Source: Enterospora canceri
Taxonomy: Eukaryota; Microsporidia; Enterocytozoonidae
Length of the DNA stretch: 30,128 nt
Assembly (NCBI GenBank): GCA_002087915.1
Contig: LWDP01000017.1
Coordinates: forward strand, 1-30,128
Direction of reading: 5' to 3'
The notes below the pieces were generated by a model. That model saw only the letters and a program-made list of their open reading frames with translations. It had not been told where the DNA came from and ran no database searches. Shown piece after piece: positions 1-7,865 of the stretch (position 1 is the stretch's first letter; every line of letters begins with the position of its first letter). The position numbers and the translations under genes were made by a program.

Positions 1-57
1 ATTATAGGGTGGAATATATTATAGGGTAGAATATTTTGGTGGAATATATTATAGGGT
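1..57. repeat. AT-rich direct repeats upstream of the first gene
   Basis: A 20-base unit (GGTGGAATATATTATAGGGT) occurs at 8-27 and again at 38-57, with a partial copy of its end at 1-10, so the period is about 30 bases. It sits just upstream of the gene starting at 101. The remaining bases to 100 are A-rich, with no other recognisable element. The function is unknown; it could be promoter-proximal or a simple-sequence expansion. The array probably continues left of the window. Confidence 0.7.
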
Positions 58-100
58 GAAACAATCTGATTCAAAATAAAAACAACCACAACAGACCAAT

Positions 101-1831
101 ATGCTACATCTGATACAAGTGCTGATGACTGCTGCCAATGCGTCAGTCGCAGTCCCAGCCTGCCCAATGCCATGCCGCGTCGAATACAAGCCGCAATGCC
201 CCAAGTCGTGTCGGACACTGAGTCAGATCCTGAACAGCACCGCTGCCTCCCTCGATGGCCTCTCTCCAACTGACATAGCAGACGTAGTCAGAAAGACGTA
301 CGAGAATGCACTTGACACCGACCAGATTCTGTCTGGAATCAACAACCCAATGCTGACGAATGGCGTATTGAACAGAGACCCAGTCGACAGCTTCAGGCCG
401 AATGGAAATCCACTTGGATCAGGAAAGGGGAATCCACTGAACCAGAACAACCCAGCCCACCCCGATTACAACAAGTCGCCCAGGAATCCAGAGAATCCAC
501 TGAATCCATCAGGGGATAAAAAGAATCCAATGTTACCGAGTTTGAGACAGCCAACTGGTAACCAGAATTACAACCAGAATCAGAATCAAAACCAGAATTC
601 TGGTCAACCTGAATCACCCCCAACTCGAATTCAAATTCCAGTTGCCCGTGTTCCAGTTGTCACCGTCACGGCCACAGTCGTCTCCTACGTCCCACAGACG
701 ACGACTACGACGGTGACGAGTCCACCTGTCGTGGTCCACGATAGGCCGCAGGCTGTGACGACCACGTCGACTGAGACGGTGACTCTTCCGCCTGTGGTTG
801 TGAAGATGCCTCCTCAGACACTGGTTCAGCGACTGCCTCAGAAGACAGTCACCAGCTACCAGCACGAGACGGTGACTGAGATGAAGACGCTGGTGCAGCC
901 AGTGGAGCTGCCACGAGAGACATTCACGAGCTACGCCCCAGTGAAGACGGTGACTGAGTCAAAGACGATGACGAGCATCTACCGAATTCCGCCTTGTACG
1001 AAGACAGTCACAACGGTCATCACTCAGCCTGCTACGACTGTGATGGTTGTGAAGACGGTTGATGCGCCAGTGACGATGCACGTCCACTCTCCCCAGCGGG
1101 TGGAACGAGTTGTCCAAAGCGTAGTTCCATTTCGCCCAGGAGTTGAGAGCGTGGCCATTCCAGGAAGTGGGGTGACCTACGTCCAGAAGGATGGCCGAAT
1201 ATTCCCAGTTCTGTCTGGCTCAGCCCAGAACATCAACAATGTAGTGATCAGTCCCAATCAGTTCAGAGACTACTGCGTATCACACGCAAATGAACCAGTT
1301 TGTTTGAATCTGAGGGGTAGTCAGTGCAATTACAGTCGCCCAGCTGATTGCATGTCACAGATGCTACAGGGCAGCTACGCCATTGGAACAGCGAAACAGA
1401 ACAACACCATTCAGTGCAACACGAATAACGTGAAACTATGTGTGGTGGAGCCAGTTAGAAACAGTGATCAGAGCAACCAGAGTAATCAGACTAATCAGAA
1501 GAATAACTCTATTGAAAAAGTATTAGCAAATTACTACAGTCAAATGAAGGATAAGAATAATACAGGTGATACAGATAACACTGACAACAACAATAACAAT
1601 GATAACAATGATAATAGTAAGAAGAGTGATGATCAATTACAGTTACTGTCATATGAAGAAGTACAGAATCAGATCAGTGGTAAGAAGAATAAGAGCAAGA
1701 GCAAGAAGAGTGGGCTATTGGAGAAAGCAAAGAGTTTGTTGATTGGGGAGAATAAGAGTGGATTATTGGATATTGGTGATGCATACAATGAAGGTGATAG
1801 AGTTGGATTATTGAGTGATGTGATAGAATAG
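101..1831 (+). CDS. Repeat-rich, probably secreted surface/spore-wall-like protein
   Basis: I do not recognise a named family. The 576-residue product starts with a weakly hydrophobic leader (about residues 1-20) followed by a cysteine cluster (four Cys in residues 21-37). Next come an Asn/Pro-rich section (about 100-150) and a short NQ tract. A long Val/Thr/Pro-rich region (about 180-340) is built on recurring TVT motifs alternating with short PPVVV or Pro-Gln segments. A second Cys-containing part (about 390-450) follows. The C-terminus is Asn/Asp-rich (about 465-515) and then Lys/Ser-rich. Signal-like leader, paired cysteines, low-complexity repeats and no catalytic domain are typical of microsporidian spore wall, polar tube or host-exposed proteins, but that role is inferred. 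No CCC run precedes the start. It was chosen because the leader begins there and the upstream bases are AT repeats. Confidence 0.6.
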   Translation: MLHLIQVLMTAANASVAVPACPMPCRVEYKPQCPKSCRTLSQILNSTAASLDGLSPTDIADVVRKTYENALDTDQILSGINNPMLTNGVLNRDPVDSFRPNGNPLGSGKGNPLNQNNPAHPDYNKSPRNPENPLNPSGDKKNPMLPSLRQPTGNQNYNQNQNQNQNSGQPESPPTRIQIPVARVPVVTVTATVVSYVPQTTTTTVTSPPVVVHDRPQAVTTTSTETVTLPPVVVKMPPQTLVQRLPQKTVTSYQHETVTEMKTLVQPVELPRETFTSYAPVKTVTESKTMTSIYRIPPCTKTVTTVITQPATTVMVVKTVDAPVTMHVHSPQRVERVVQSVVPFRPGVESVAIPGSGVTYVQKDGRIFPVLSGSAQNINNVVISPNQFRDYCVSHANEPVCLNLRGSQCNYSRPADCMSQMLQGSYAIGTAKQNNTIQCNTNNVKLCVVEPVRNSDQSNQSNQTNQKNNSIEKVLANYYSQMKDKNNTGDTDNTDNNNNNDNNDNSKKSDDQLQLLSYEEVQNQISGKKNKSKSKKSGLLEKAKSLLIGENKSGLLDIGDAYNEGDRVGLLSDVIE

Positions 1832-1844
1832 GGTGATATAATAG

Positions 1845-1901
1845 AGTGGTAGTAATACAATATAGTGGTAGTAATACAATATAGTGGTAGTAATATAATA
1901 G
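1845..1901. repeat. 19-bp tandem repeat, three copies
   Basis: The unit AGTGGTAGTAATACAATAT is repeated head to tail at 1845-1863, 1864-1882 and, with small changes at its end, 1883-1901. It fills most of the gap between the first gene and the CDC7-like kinase. It is simple AT-rich sequence of the same flavour (GTAGTA/ATAATA) as the gaps at 3023-3137 and 4287-4363. Possible roles are spacer or promoter; none is shown. Confidence 0.85.
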
Positions 1902-1945
1902 ACTGATACAATATAGTAATGCAACACTGTACTGAAATAGCCCTG

Positions 1946-3022
1946 ATGAAGAATAAGGAAAAAGAGGCATCGAGTGACTCAGTAGAAGGAATGGAAACTG
2001 AGAAAGAGAGGGAGAAAGAGAACCGTGGTAACGGCAGTGTATTCGACTGGGCCAGAGACAGGTACATTCTGCAGGAGAAGATTGGAGAGGGGACATTTAG
2101 CACAGTTTACAGGGCATTGGACGTGAACACGAATGCGAGGGTGGCAATAAAAGCAATCACCAGAACAACTGCACCAGGGAGGATTCTGGAGGAGTTGCAG
2201 ATTCTGAGGAGACTGGGAGGCCAGTCCCATTGCATTCCACTCCTTGACGTCCTCAGGAAGCACGACCAGATACTGGCAGTGTTTCCCCTGATAAACGCAG
2301 TCGAATTCAAGGAGTTCGTGACCAGGGCGTCTGGCAGTGACGTCAGATCGTACATGGCCTGTCTGCTCACTGCAGTGGCCCACGTCCATTCGTGTGGATT
2401 CATCCACAGGGACGTGAAGCCAAGCAACTTCGTCTACGACATGGATCAGGGAATTGGGTTTCTGATCGACTTCGGTCTCGTGCAGAAGACACGCGTTGGG
2501 AAGCCACGGCCAGCCGAGCCAGAGCGGCCTGTGCTCTTCTTCAGCGCCACCGTTCGGCCAAGCAGGCCGCCTGGCTACTTCGAGGGCGACTCGAGGCCGA
2601 AGATGAAGGCGGCCCGTGCTGGAACCAGGGGATTCAGGGCACCTGAGATCCTGTTTCGATACGCGAACCAGGGCCCAGCGATCGACGTCTGGTCCGCTGG
2701 CGTCGTTCTCCTTTGCATCCTCTCTGCCCAGTATCCCTTCTTTGTCTCGGTCGAGGACGTCGATGGCCTCGTTGAAATGGCCACGATCTTCGGCCACGCC
2801 GAGATGCGTCGGGCTGCCAAACAGTACGGCCGTGTCTGGAAGTGCAACATTGGGACGGTTGGAGAGGATCGCGTCGACTTCAGGGAGATTCTGGTGAAGA
2901 TGAATGCGGATGCTGAGATCGATGCAGACGCCCTTGATCTGCTGGAGAGAATGCTCGAGTTGGACAACACTAAGCGAATCACAGCCCAGGAAGCACTGTC
3001 TCACCGCTACTTTACACGCTGA
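1946..3022 (+). CDS. CDC7: CDC7-type serine/threonine protein kinase (DDK catalytic subunit)
   Basis: CDC7 with its regulator DBF4 phosphorylates the MCM helicase to fire replication origins in the nucleus. The 358-residue product has all kinase signatures: glycine loop GEGTFSTVY (about 47-55), VAIK lysine (about 69), HRDVKPSNF catalytic loop (154-162), DFG (175-177) and APE (232-234). CDC7-specific hallmarks are the Ser-Asn-Phe after HRDVKP, the GTRGFRAPEIL activation segment, and a basic insert of about 45 residues between DFG and APE. I chose the ATG at 1946 because a CCC run lies at 1941-1943. An in-frame ATG at 1919 would add nine residues. The N-terminal 30 residues are charged, low-complexity and Lys/Glu-rich. 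Yeast CDC7 is longer (about 500 residues), so this copy is trimmed. The stop codon overlaps an AATAAA at 3022-3027. Confidence 0.88.
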   Translation: MKNKEKEASSDSVEGMETEKEREKENRGNGSVFDWARDRYILQEKIGEGTFSTVYRALDVNTNARVAIKAITRTTAPGRILEELQILRRLGGQSHCIPLLDVLRKHDQILAVFPLINAVEFKEFVTRASGSDVRSYMACLLTAVAHVHSCGFIHRDVKPSNFVYDMDQGIGFLIDFGLVQKTRVGKPRPAEPERPVLFFSATVRPSRPPGYFEGDSRPKMKAARAGTRGFRAPEILFRYANQGPAIDVWSAGVVLLCILSAQYPFFVSVEDVDGLVEMATIFGHAEMRRAAKQYGRVWKCNIGTVGEDRVDFREILVKMNADAEIDADALDLLERMLELDNTKRITAQEALSHRYFTR

Positions 3023-3032
3023 ATAAATTGTA

Positions 3033-3130
3033 GTAGTAGAGTAGTAGTAATAATAATAGAGTAGCCAGTAATAATAATACTACCCTTATTATACCACTCT
3101 TACTATTTACATTACTACTTACTCTACTAC
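3033..3130. repeat. Imperfect inverted repeat in the CDC7-RPT3 gap
   Basis: The left arm at 3033-3051 (GTAGTAGAGTAGTAGTAAT) is almost the reverse complement of the right arm at 3111-3130. About 59 bases of GTA/ATA-rich sequence separate them. It could form a hairpin in DNA or RNA between two same-strand genes, and so might act in 3' end formation of CDC7 or as the RPT3 promoter. It could equally be a by-product of simple triplet repeats. Confidence 0.6.
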
Positions 3131-3137
3131 TTAGCCC

Positions 3138-4286
3138 ATGCCTGAGGAATTCCTTCAAACAAAAGAGGATGAAAAGTGTCTAAGAATGCTACAGATCAAG
3201 GAGGAGTATCTGAAACAGGAGATTGGCGTGCTACGGAATGAGCTGGGACGAGCCAAGGAGGAGATAAATCGCGTCAGAAGTGTCCCACTGCTAATGGGGC
3301 AGTTTCTGGAGGCAATTGACAGGAATACGGCAATCGTAAGCAGCTCAGCCTGCACGAATGCGGTGGTGAAGATCCTCAGCACCGTGGACAGGGAGCTGCT
3401 CCTTCCAAACACGAGTGTCGCTCTCCATCGCCACAGCTCTGCCATCGTGGACGTGCTTCCTCCTGAGGCCGATACCACAATTCCAGTTGTGGGAGAAGAA
3501 GAGAGGCCTGACGTCACCTACGACGACATTGGTGGAATGGACGTGCAGAAGCAGGAGATACGCGAGTGCGTGGAGCTGCCACTGGTGCTGTTTGCTCGCT
3601 ACAGGGCCATTGGCATCGAGCCACCACGGGGTGTGCTGCTCTACGGGCCACCTGGAACTGGGAAGACGATGCTGGTGAAGGCAGTTGCAAACCAGGCCAA
3701 GGCGACTTTCATCAAAGTGAATGGATCCGAATTCATCCAGAAATACCTGGGAGAGGGGCCAAGGATGGTACGAGACGTATTCCGCCTTGCGAGAGAGAAG
3801 GCACCTTCGATCATTTTTATTGATGAAATTGATTCGATTGCGACAAAGAGGTTTGACGCATCGACGTCAGCAGACAGGGAGGTGCAACGTGTTCTGATTG
3901 AGCTGCTGAACCAGATGGATGGGTTTGATCAGAGCAGCAACGTGAAGGTGATCATGGCCACGAATAGGCCCGATTCAATTGATCCAGCACTGTTGAGACC
4001 AGGGCGTCTTGATCGTAAGATCGAGTTTCCACTACCAGACAAAAGGCAGAAGAGGCTTGTTCTGGCAACGATCACGAACAAAATGGCATTGCATGAGGAG
4101 GTGGCATTGGAGGAGTTTGTTGGAAGACCAGACAGGCTCAGCTGTGCCGATTTGAATGCAATTTGTCAGGAAGCAGGGATGCTGGCTGTGAGGGCATCCA
4201 GGTACGAAATAATGCAATGTGACTTCGAGGAGGCGTACAGCAGGGTTGTAGACAGAAAGGACAGCAAGTTACCACTGTATCACTAA
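3138..4286 (+). CDS. RPT3: 26S proteasome regulatory ATPase subunit RPT3 (6B/PSMC4)
   Basis: This is one of the six AAA ATPases of the proteasome base that unfold ubiquitinated substrates and feed them into the 20S core. The 382-residue product has an N-terminal coiled coil (about 10-48), an OB-like middle, and an AAA domain with Walker A GPPGTGKT (170-177), Walker B IIFIDEID (225-232) and the arginine-finger motif RPGRLDRK. Subunit assignment to RPT3 rests on [19 protein letters not shown] and [19 protein letters not shown], which follow the yeast/human RPT3 pattern closely. The C-terminus Leu-Tyr-His keeps the hydrophobic-Tyr-X tail that docks into the alpha ring. The start has CCC immediately before the ATG (3135-3137). 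It is slightly shorter than yeast RPT3 (about 430) through N-terminal trimming. RPN7 of the same complex lies 10 kb away at 14661. Confidence 0.95.
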   Translation: MPEEFLQTKEDEKCLRMLQIKEEYLKQEIGVLRNELGRAKEEINRVRSVPLLMGQFLEAIDRNTAIVSSSACTNAVVKILSTVDRELLLPNTSVALHRHSSAIVDVLPPEADTTIPVVGEEERPDVTYDDIGGMDVQKQEIRECVELPLVLFARYRAIGIEPPRGVLLYGPPGTGKTMLVKAVANQAKATFIKVNGSEFIQKYLGEGPRMVRDVFRLAREKAPSIIFIDEIDSIATKRFDASTSADREVQRVLIELLNQMDGFDQSSNVKVIMATNRPDSIDPALLRPGRLDRKIEFPLPDKRQKRLVLATITNKMALHEEVALEEFVGRPDRLSCADLNAICQEAGMLAVRASRYEIMQCDFEEAYSRVVDRKDSKLPLYH

Positions 4287-4320
4287 CGTGGTATAATATG
4301 GTAGTTGCTAGTTACTAGTT

Positions 4321-4344
4321 ACTATACTAATTACTATACTAATT
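4321..4344. repeat. 12-bp direct repeat in a convergent gap
   Basis: ACTATACTAATT occurs twice in tandem at 4321-4332 and 4333-4344. It lies in the 77-base AT-rich gap between the convergent ends of RPT3 and the V-ATPase D gene. The rest of the gap is TAGTTACTAGT-like simple sequence. It may be involved in 3' ends; no function is shown. Confidence 0.75.
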
Positions 4345-4363
4345 ACTCTTACTACCATTCTGC

Positions 4364-4966
4364 CTATATTCTCTTTAACCTGTAGAATTCCTCTCGTTCC
4401 TGTTCGTCTAATTCGGCCTGGATGAATCTCTTCGTGTTTTCCAGTCGCGGTATCAGCAGGTGCTCCAATGAGTTGACGCGTCTGTTGGTGGAGTCGAGGG
4501 CGTTCTTCAAAGCAGCGTACGAGTTGCGGACTGAGGCCGTCTCAACCAGAAGCAGAACAAGGTGCTTGAATCTGACACGGGCGTGGGAGAAGTGGGATGC
4601 ACCGTGGCCATGGACCTCATCAAATTCAAATGTGGTTTCAGCCTGAAAATGAATCAGGGATACGCCTGATATTTTGGTCTCATTTTTAGTCAGTCGAATT
4701 GGATACTTCTCAGACTCCTTCACAAACAGATCGACATTGGCACCAAGAAACTGCGCCTTGCTCAGGGAGAGATGGGCGTCACGGAAGAGGCGGCCGATGT
4801 CCTGGTTCAGTCTGCGAAACTGCTCCTCGATGCGTCTGAAATGGATGTTCAGGGCATCCGCCTTGGTCTTCAGCAGTCGGTGTCCCCTTGTTGCCGTCTC
4901 AAGCCTGTGATTCACCAGTCTCAGATTCATTCGCGTGGCAAATAGTGGAAGTCTCTCACCAGTCAT
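4364..4966 (-). CDS. VMA8: V-type H+-ATPase subunit D (central stalk)
   Basis: Subunit D forms the rotating central stalk of the V1 sector, coupling ATP hydrolysis to proton pumping across vacuolar-type membranes. The 200-residue product has the family N-terminus (RLPLFATRMNLRLVNHRL, then GHRLLKTKADAL) and the very conserved C-terminal block TNRRVNSLEHLLIPRLENT with ELDEQEREEFYRLKR. Both ends are long amphipathic helices, as expected for an antiparallel coiled-coil stalk. The ATG at 4966 gives the usual short Met-Thr-Gly-Glu-Arg-Leu-Pro start. An in-frame ATG at 5011 would add 15 residues with no family counterpart. It is shorter than yeast VMA8 (256 residues), mostly through loss of the extreme C-terminus. 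There is no CCC run at this start. Confidence 0.92.
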   Translation of the reverse strand: MTGERLPLFATRMNLRLVNHRLETATRGHRLLKTKADALNIHFRRIEEQFRRLNQDIGRLFRDAHLSLSKAQFLGANVDLFVKESEKYPIRLTKNETKISGVSLIHFQAETTFEFDEVHGHGASHFSHARVRFKHLVLLLVETASVRNSYAALKNALDSTNRRVNSLEHLLIPRLENTKRFIQAELDEQEREEFYRLKRI

Positions 4967-5044
4967 TTGTTTATTTGTCTCACCTGAGTAAACTACCCTT
5001 AGATTGGTCAATAATCACAATATTCTCGTAATCACCAGAATGAG

Positions 5045-5914
5045 CTAACTAAACAGGTCACTGCTTAGGATCTCAGCCGCACTCATTCGATCCATTGGGT
5101 TGAATCGGAGCATCTTCATCAAAATTGACCTGAATTCATCGTGTTTGATTTCTTGCAGTTTCTGGCTGAATTTGGGCGTGTAGTTTCGTGTATCGTAGTT
5201 TGGCATGTTCTCTACCCCATTCCACTCCTCATTTCGTGGTACGCCCAAAACATGGAATATTTTATGTAACTGATCAATTTCAGATTCACCAGGAAATAGA
5301 ACGTGATTCGTGTACAGTTCGTACATGATGCAGGCAAGAGACCAGATGTCAACAGATGAGTCGTAGTATTTGGCACCAAGGAGCAGCTCAGGCGGTCTGT
5401 ACCACAAGGTCACAATCTCCTGGGTGTAGACTCGAAGTGGAACTGTGGCATTTCGAGCCAGTCCGAAATCAGCCAATTTGACACAGAAGTCGTCAGAGAC
5501 GAGGATGTTTTGCGGCTTGATGTCCCTGTGGAAGATGTTGCGGCTGTGACAGAAGAAGACGGCCTCAAGAAGTTGACGAGACATTCTGAGAACAGTCTCA
5601 TAGTCGAGACGGGTTCCAGACTTGATGTTCTGGTTTAGAATTCTCCTTAAATCAGTCTTCAGGTATTCAAAGACGAGATAGATGTCATCCCGCTTGTGGA
5701 TGACATTCAGGAGTTCTATTATGCTAGGGTGTTTAAGGCCTTTCAACAAAATTATCTCACGAATAGTCGTGGCTGGGATGCCCTCGTCGTCCTTGGATGG
5801 ACGAACTTTCTTGATAGCCACAATTCGACCAGTCTCCACCTCTGCCGCCTTGTAAACTACGCCATACGTGCCTTCTCCAATCTGTTCTATTTTTTTATAT
5901 GTTGGTTTCTGCAT
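5045..5914 (-). CDS. CDK1: Cyclin-dependent kinase, CDK1/CDC28 type
   Basis: This is the master cell-cycle kinase, active with cyclins in the nucleus and cytoplasm. The 289-residue product is CDK-sized and complete: glycine loop GEGTYG with the inhibitory Thr16-Tyr17 pair, catalytic Lys35, HRDIKPQN (129-136), DFG (149-151), T-loop Thr164 in VYTQEIVTLWYRPPELLLG, and the GDSEIDQL-type region written here as GESEIDQLHKIF. The cyclin-binding helix reads PATTIRE (47-53) instead of canonical PSTAIRE, which is unusual for a CDK1. CDK1 is preferred over CDK5 or PHO85-like kinases because of overall length and the WNGVENMPNY segment, but a PHO85/CDK5 relative cannot be fully excluded. A CCC run lies five to seven bases before the ATG (ACCCTCAA). 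The upstream gap of 120 bases to uL23 is a divergent promoter. Confidence 0.9.
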   Translation of the reverse strand: MQKPTYKKIEQIGEGTYGVVYKAAEVETGRIVAIKKVRPSKDDEGIPATTIREIILLKGLKHPSIIELLNVIHKRDDIYLVFEYLKTDLRRILNQNIKSGTRLDYETVLRMSRQLLEAVFFCHSRNIFHRDIKPQNILVSDDFCVKLADFGLARNATVPLRVYTQEIVTLWYRPPELLLGAKYYDSSVDIWSLACIMYELYTNHVLFPGESEIDQLHKIFHVLGVPRNEEWNGVENMPNYDTRNYTPKFSQKLQEIKHDEFRSILMKMLRFNPMDRMSAAEILSSDLFS

Positions 5915-6034
5915 TTGAGGGTGCTGTACACCAGATTAAGCTTAAATTGGTTTATGCAATCGTGGTTGATTCTTAATCTGCTTGAGTTCTTCTATTTTGG
6001 CTACCTGAGAATTTTATCAAATTTTGCTGCCCCA

Positions 6035-6427
6035 ATGGCAAAGTGCAGAACAACCAACAAGTCACTGAGTATCAAGGATAGATACAACGGAATCAAGAAG
6101 ACTCCTAAAGAGGGTATTCTCGAGACTAAGCACAAGTATCCCAGGAACGTATTCAAGAAGTCGTATGAGAACAAGATGGTGATCAAATACGCCTTGAAGA
6201 ATGAGAGAGTTGCGAAAGTCATGGAGAGAGACAACACGCTCGTGTTCATCGTGGATGTGGCAGCAACTAAATCAGAGATAAAGAAGGCAGTCGTAGAGAA
6301 GTACTATGCCCCAGTTGTGAAGGTGAATACGCTGATCACGTTCAAGAGGCACGAGAAGAAGGCATTCGTGAAGTTTGCGGAAGAGGGTGCTGCTGTCACA
6401 ATTGCAGGCAAAGCTGGCATTTTATAA
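6035..6427 (+). CDS. RPL23A: Large ribosomal subunit protein uL23 (RPL23A/RPL25)
   Basis: uL23 sits at the polypeptide exit tunnel of the 60S subunit, where it contacts SRP and chaperones. The 130-residue product carries a basic N-terminal extension, the KMVIKYALKNE strand region, DNTLVFIVDVAATKSEIKKAV and the closing AYV-like block KAFVKFAEEGAAVTIAGKAGIL, which match eukaryotic uL23. The reading frame stays open far upstream through the CDK1 gene, but the ATG at 6035 is preceded directly by CCCCA (6030-6034) and gives the expected Met-Ala start. The N-terminal extension is short compared with yeast or human. No intron is needed to make the protein complete, although ribosomal protein genes are where microsporidian introns usually occur. 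Confidence 0.93.
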   Translation: MAKCRTTNKSLSIKDRYNGIKKTPKEGILETKHKYPRNVFKKSYENKMVIKYALKNERVAKVMERDNTLVFIVDVAATKSEIKKAVVEKYYAPVVKVNTLITFKRHEKKAFVKFAEEGAAVTIAGKAGIL

Positions 6428-6494
6428 CAAACTGAATAACCAATTTGTTTGTTTTGTTTCAACCTTGCATGAATCCAATTGATTATTGATTGAA

Positions 6495-6662
6495 ATGGAT
6501 TCAGGTCAAATTGGTGCAATTGTTTTATTTGTGGTGATGTTTCTGCTGCTTGGGTGGTCTCTGCTTCTTCTGGTGCTATCGGCCACATCCTCTGAGAAAG
6601 AAGAGATGAGAATTCTCTATAATCCAGATGCCAAAATTGTTACGCCTGACATGTATCTCTGA
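6495..6662 (+). CDS. Small single-pass membrane protein, 55 residues
   Basis: This short frame runs ATG to TGA in a gap that would otherwise be about 235 bases. The product has a short polar N-terminus (MDSGQIG) and one strongly hydrophobic segment (about residues 8-30, VLFVVMFLLLGWSLLLLVLS), followed by a polar tail of about 25 residues ending ILYNPDAKIVTPDMYL. The stop codon ends one base before the stop of the SRP receptor gene on the other strand, typical of packing in this genome. There is no CCC run. It could be a small subunit of an ER or vacuolar membrane complex, but no family is recognised. The clean hydrophobic segment followed by a charged stretch argues for a real gene. Confidence 0.5.
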   Translation: MDSGQIGAIVLFVVMFLLLGWSLLLLVLSATSSEKEEMRILYNPDAKIVTPDMYL

Positions 6663-6663
6663 C

Positions 6664-7848
6664 TTAGAGAATGAGCTCAGTTATCTGCTCTGAATCCATT
6701 TCAAGCAGATCACTGTTGGCCTGGCCCACTCCCAGAAACAGAATTGGTGCAGATGACGCCAGCATTAAGTTGAATATTTGTCCTATTTTTTCGTCAACTG
6801 TATCCACCTTTGTAAGAATAATCGAGTCTATTTCCCTCTTTGGTATTGCTTTGCTGATGCTCCTGTTGAATTCAGATATGAAATCAAGTGAGTCATTTCC
6901 AGTTAGTGCTTCTCCTACATAAACTATGTGGTCTGGTTTATTAACGCGTACTATTCGAGATAACGAAGACATCAGCACCTTGTTTTCGTGCATTCTTCCA
7001 GCCGTATCAATCAAAACAGCATCGTAGTTCTGTTCTGCTCCCTTTGCTATTGCATTCTTGGCCACTGTTGCATCGTCCTTGTTGTATCCACTTTCGTAGA
7101 ATCCCACTTTTCTTCCTGCACCTGTGAATCTGTCTACGTGCACCCTAAGCTGCTCAACTGCACCTGCCCTGAACGTGTCACAGGCAGCAATGAAGACTGT
7201 CAATCTCTGATCCAACAGCCACTTGGTCATTTTTGCCAATGATGTGCTCTTTCCTACTCCATTTACCCCTACAAAACAAAACACGAATGGCCTCGTTGAA
7301 TTTCTGATTTTGGCTACCAAATCCACGGTGTCAATTTTAACCAGAATTCTCTGCAATGCTTTTCTTGTTTGCTCCTTCAGCTCCGCTTCAGTGGCCCAGT
7401 CTCTTCCACTCAACCTAAACTGCTCTGTTATTCCATCTGCTAATTGTTCCGCATATTTTGGTGTCACATTTTTGTCTACAAGGTGCTCTACCATTTTAGT
7501 TCGTAATTCGCCTAGTTCAATTTTCCCTGTAAAAAGTTGCAATGTTTTTCTCGTAAATCGCCCAATTTTACCCTGATCATTTTTTACCGCACTTTCGTCC
7601 CTGTTTCTTTTGAATTCTTCCACTTTGGTATCCAAGACGCCTTCTTTGGCGCCAATTGCCAAATAAATCAGGTCTCCTTCAATCCTCCATTCTGCCACCA
7701 TGTCTCTGACTCTCTTCTTCTCACTCATCTTTGTTCTGTCCATTTTGACAATGAAATCATTCAGGTAGAATGGTGCAGTCCCCTCTTCGTGCCACAAAAA
7801 GCCCCTTAGATCAAAGACTGCGAAATAATTTCCATGGTGATTTGCCAT
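6664..7848 (-). CDS. SRP101: Signal recognition particle receptor subunit alpha
   Basis: SR-alpha docks SRP-ribosome complexes at the ER through its GTPase domain. The 394-residue product has a short N-terminal SRX/longin-like region (about 8-80, FAVFDLRGFLWHEE and IYLAIGAKEGVLD), a charged linker, then helical N and GTPase G domains: GVNGVGKST P-loop (194-202), ACDTFRAGAVEQLR, DTAGRM and TKVD, closing with the FLGVGQ motif. The GEALTGND segment corresponds to the conserved VGEALVGNE of SR-alpha and separates it from SRP54. The start at 7848 is set by GCCCC immediately before the ATG; in-frame ATGs at 7857 and 7884 lie upstream. The linker between SRX and NG is much shorter than in human SR-alpha (638 residues). 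No SR-beta gene is visible in this window. Confidence 0.93.
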   Translation of the reverse strand: MANHHGNYFAVFDLRGFLWHEEGTAPFYLNDFIVKMDRTKMSEKKRVRDMVAEWRIEGDLIYLAIGAKEGVLDTKVEEFKRNRDESAVKNDQGKIGRFTRKTLQLFTGKIELGELRTKMVEHLVDKNVTPKYAEQLADGITEQFRLSGRDWATEAELKEQTRKALQRILVKIDTVDLVAKIRNSTRPFVFCFVGVNGVGKSTSLAKMTKWLLDQRLTVFIAACDTFRAGAVEQLRVHVDRFTGAGRKVGFYESGYNKDDATVAKNAIAKGAEQNYDAVLIDTAGRMHENKVLMSSLSRIVRVNKPDHIVYVGEALTGNDSLDFISEFNRSISKAIPKREIDSIILTKVDTVDEKIGQIFNLMLASSAPILFLGVGQANSDLLEMDSEQITELIL

Positions 7849-7865
7849 GGGGCTCATAAAATTTG

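Noticed and set aside
1979..3004. A 341-residue open frame on the - strand opposite the CDC7 gene
   Set aside because: It mirrors the kinase gene, shows no family resemblance and has no CCC-marked start; the + strand frame has complete kinase motifs.
4967..5011. A possible short intron before V-ATPase subunit D (GTAGTTTA... CAGGTGAG)
   Set aside because: The protein is complete from 4966 and no branch point or 3' site in a sensible place is needed. RNA-seq would settle it.
5696..6034. Upstream part of the uL23 open frame (113 codons before 6035)
   Set aside because: It is antisense to CDK1 and then intergenic. The CCCC-preceded ATG at 6035 gives a normal-length ribosomal protein.
6304..6588. 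A 94-residue frame on the - strand across the uL23 end and the small membrane gene
   Set aside because: Its N-terminal half is antisense to the small membrane gene and the rest to uL23; no recognisable domain. The + strand frame has the better membrane segment.
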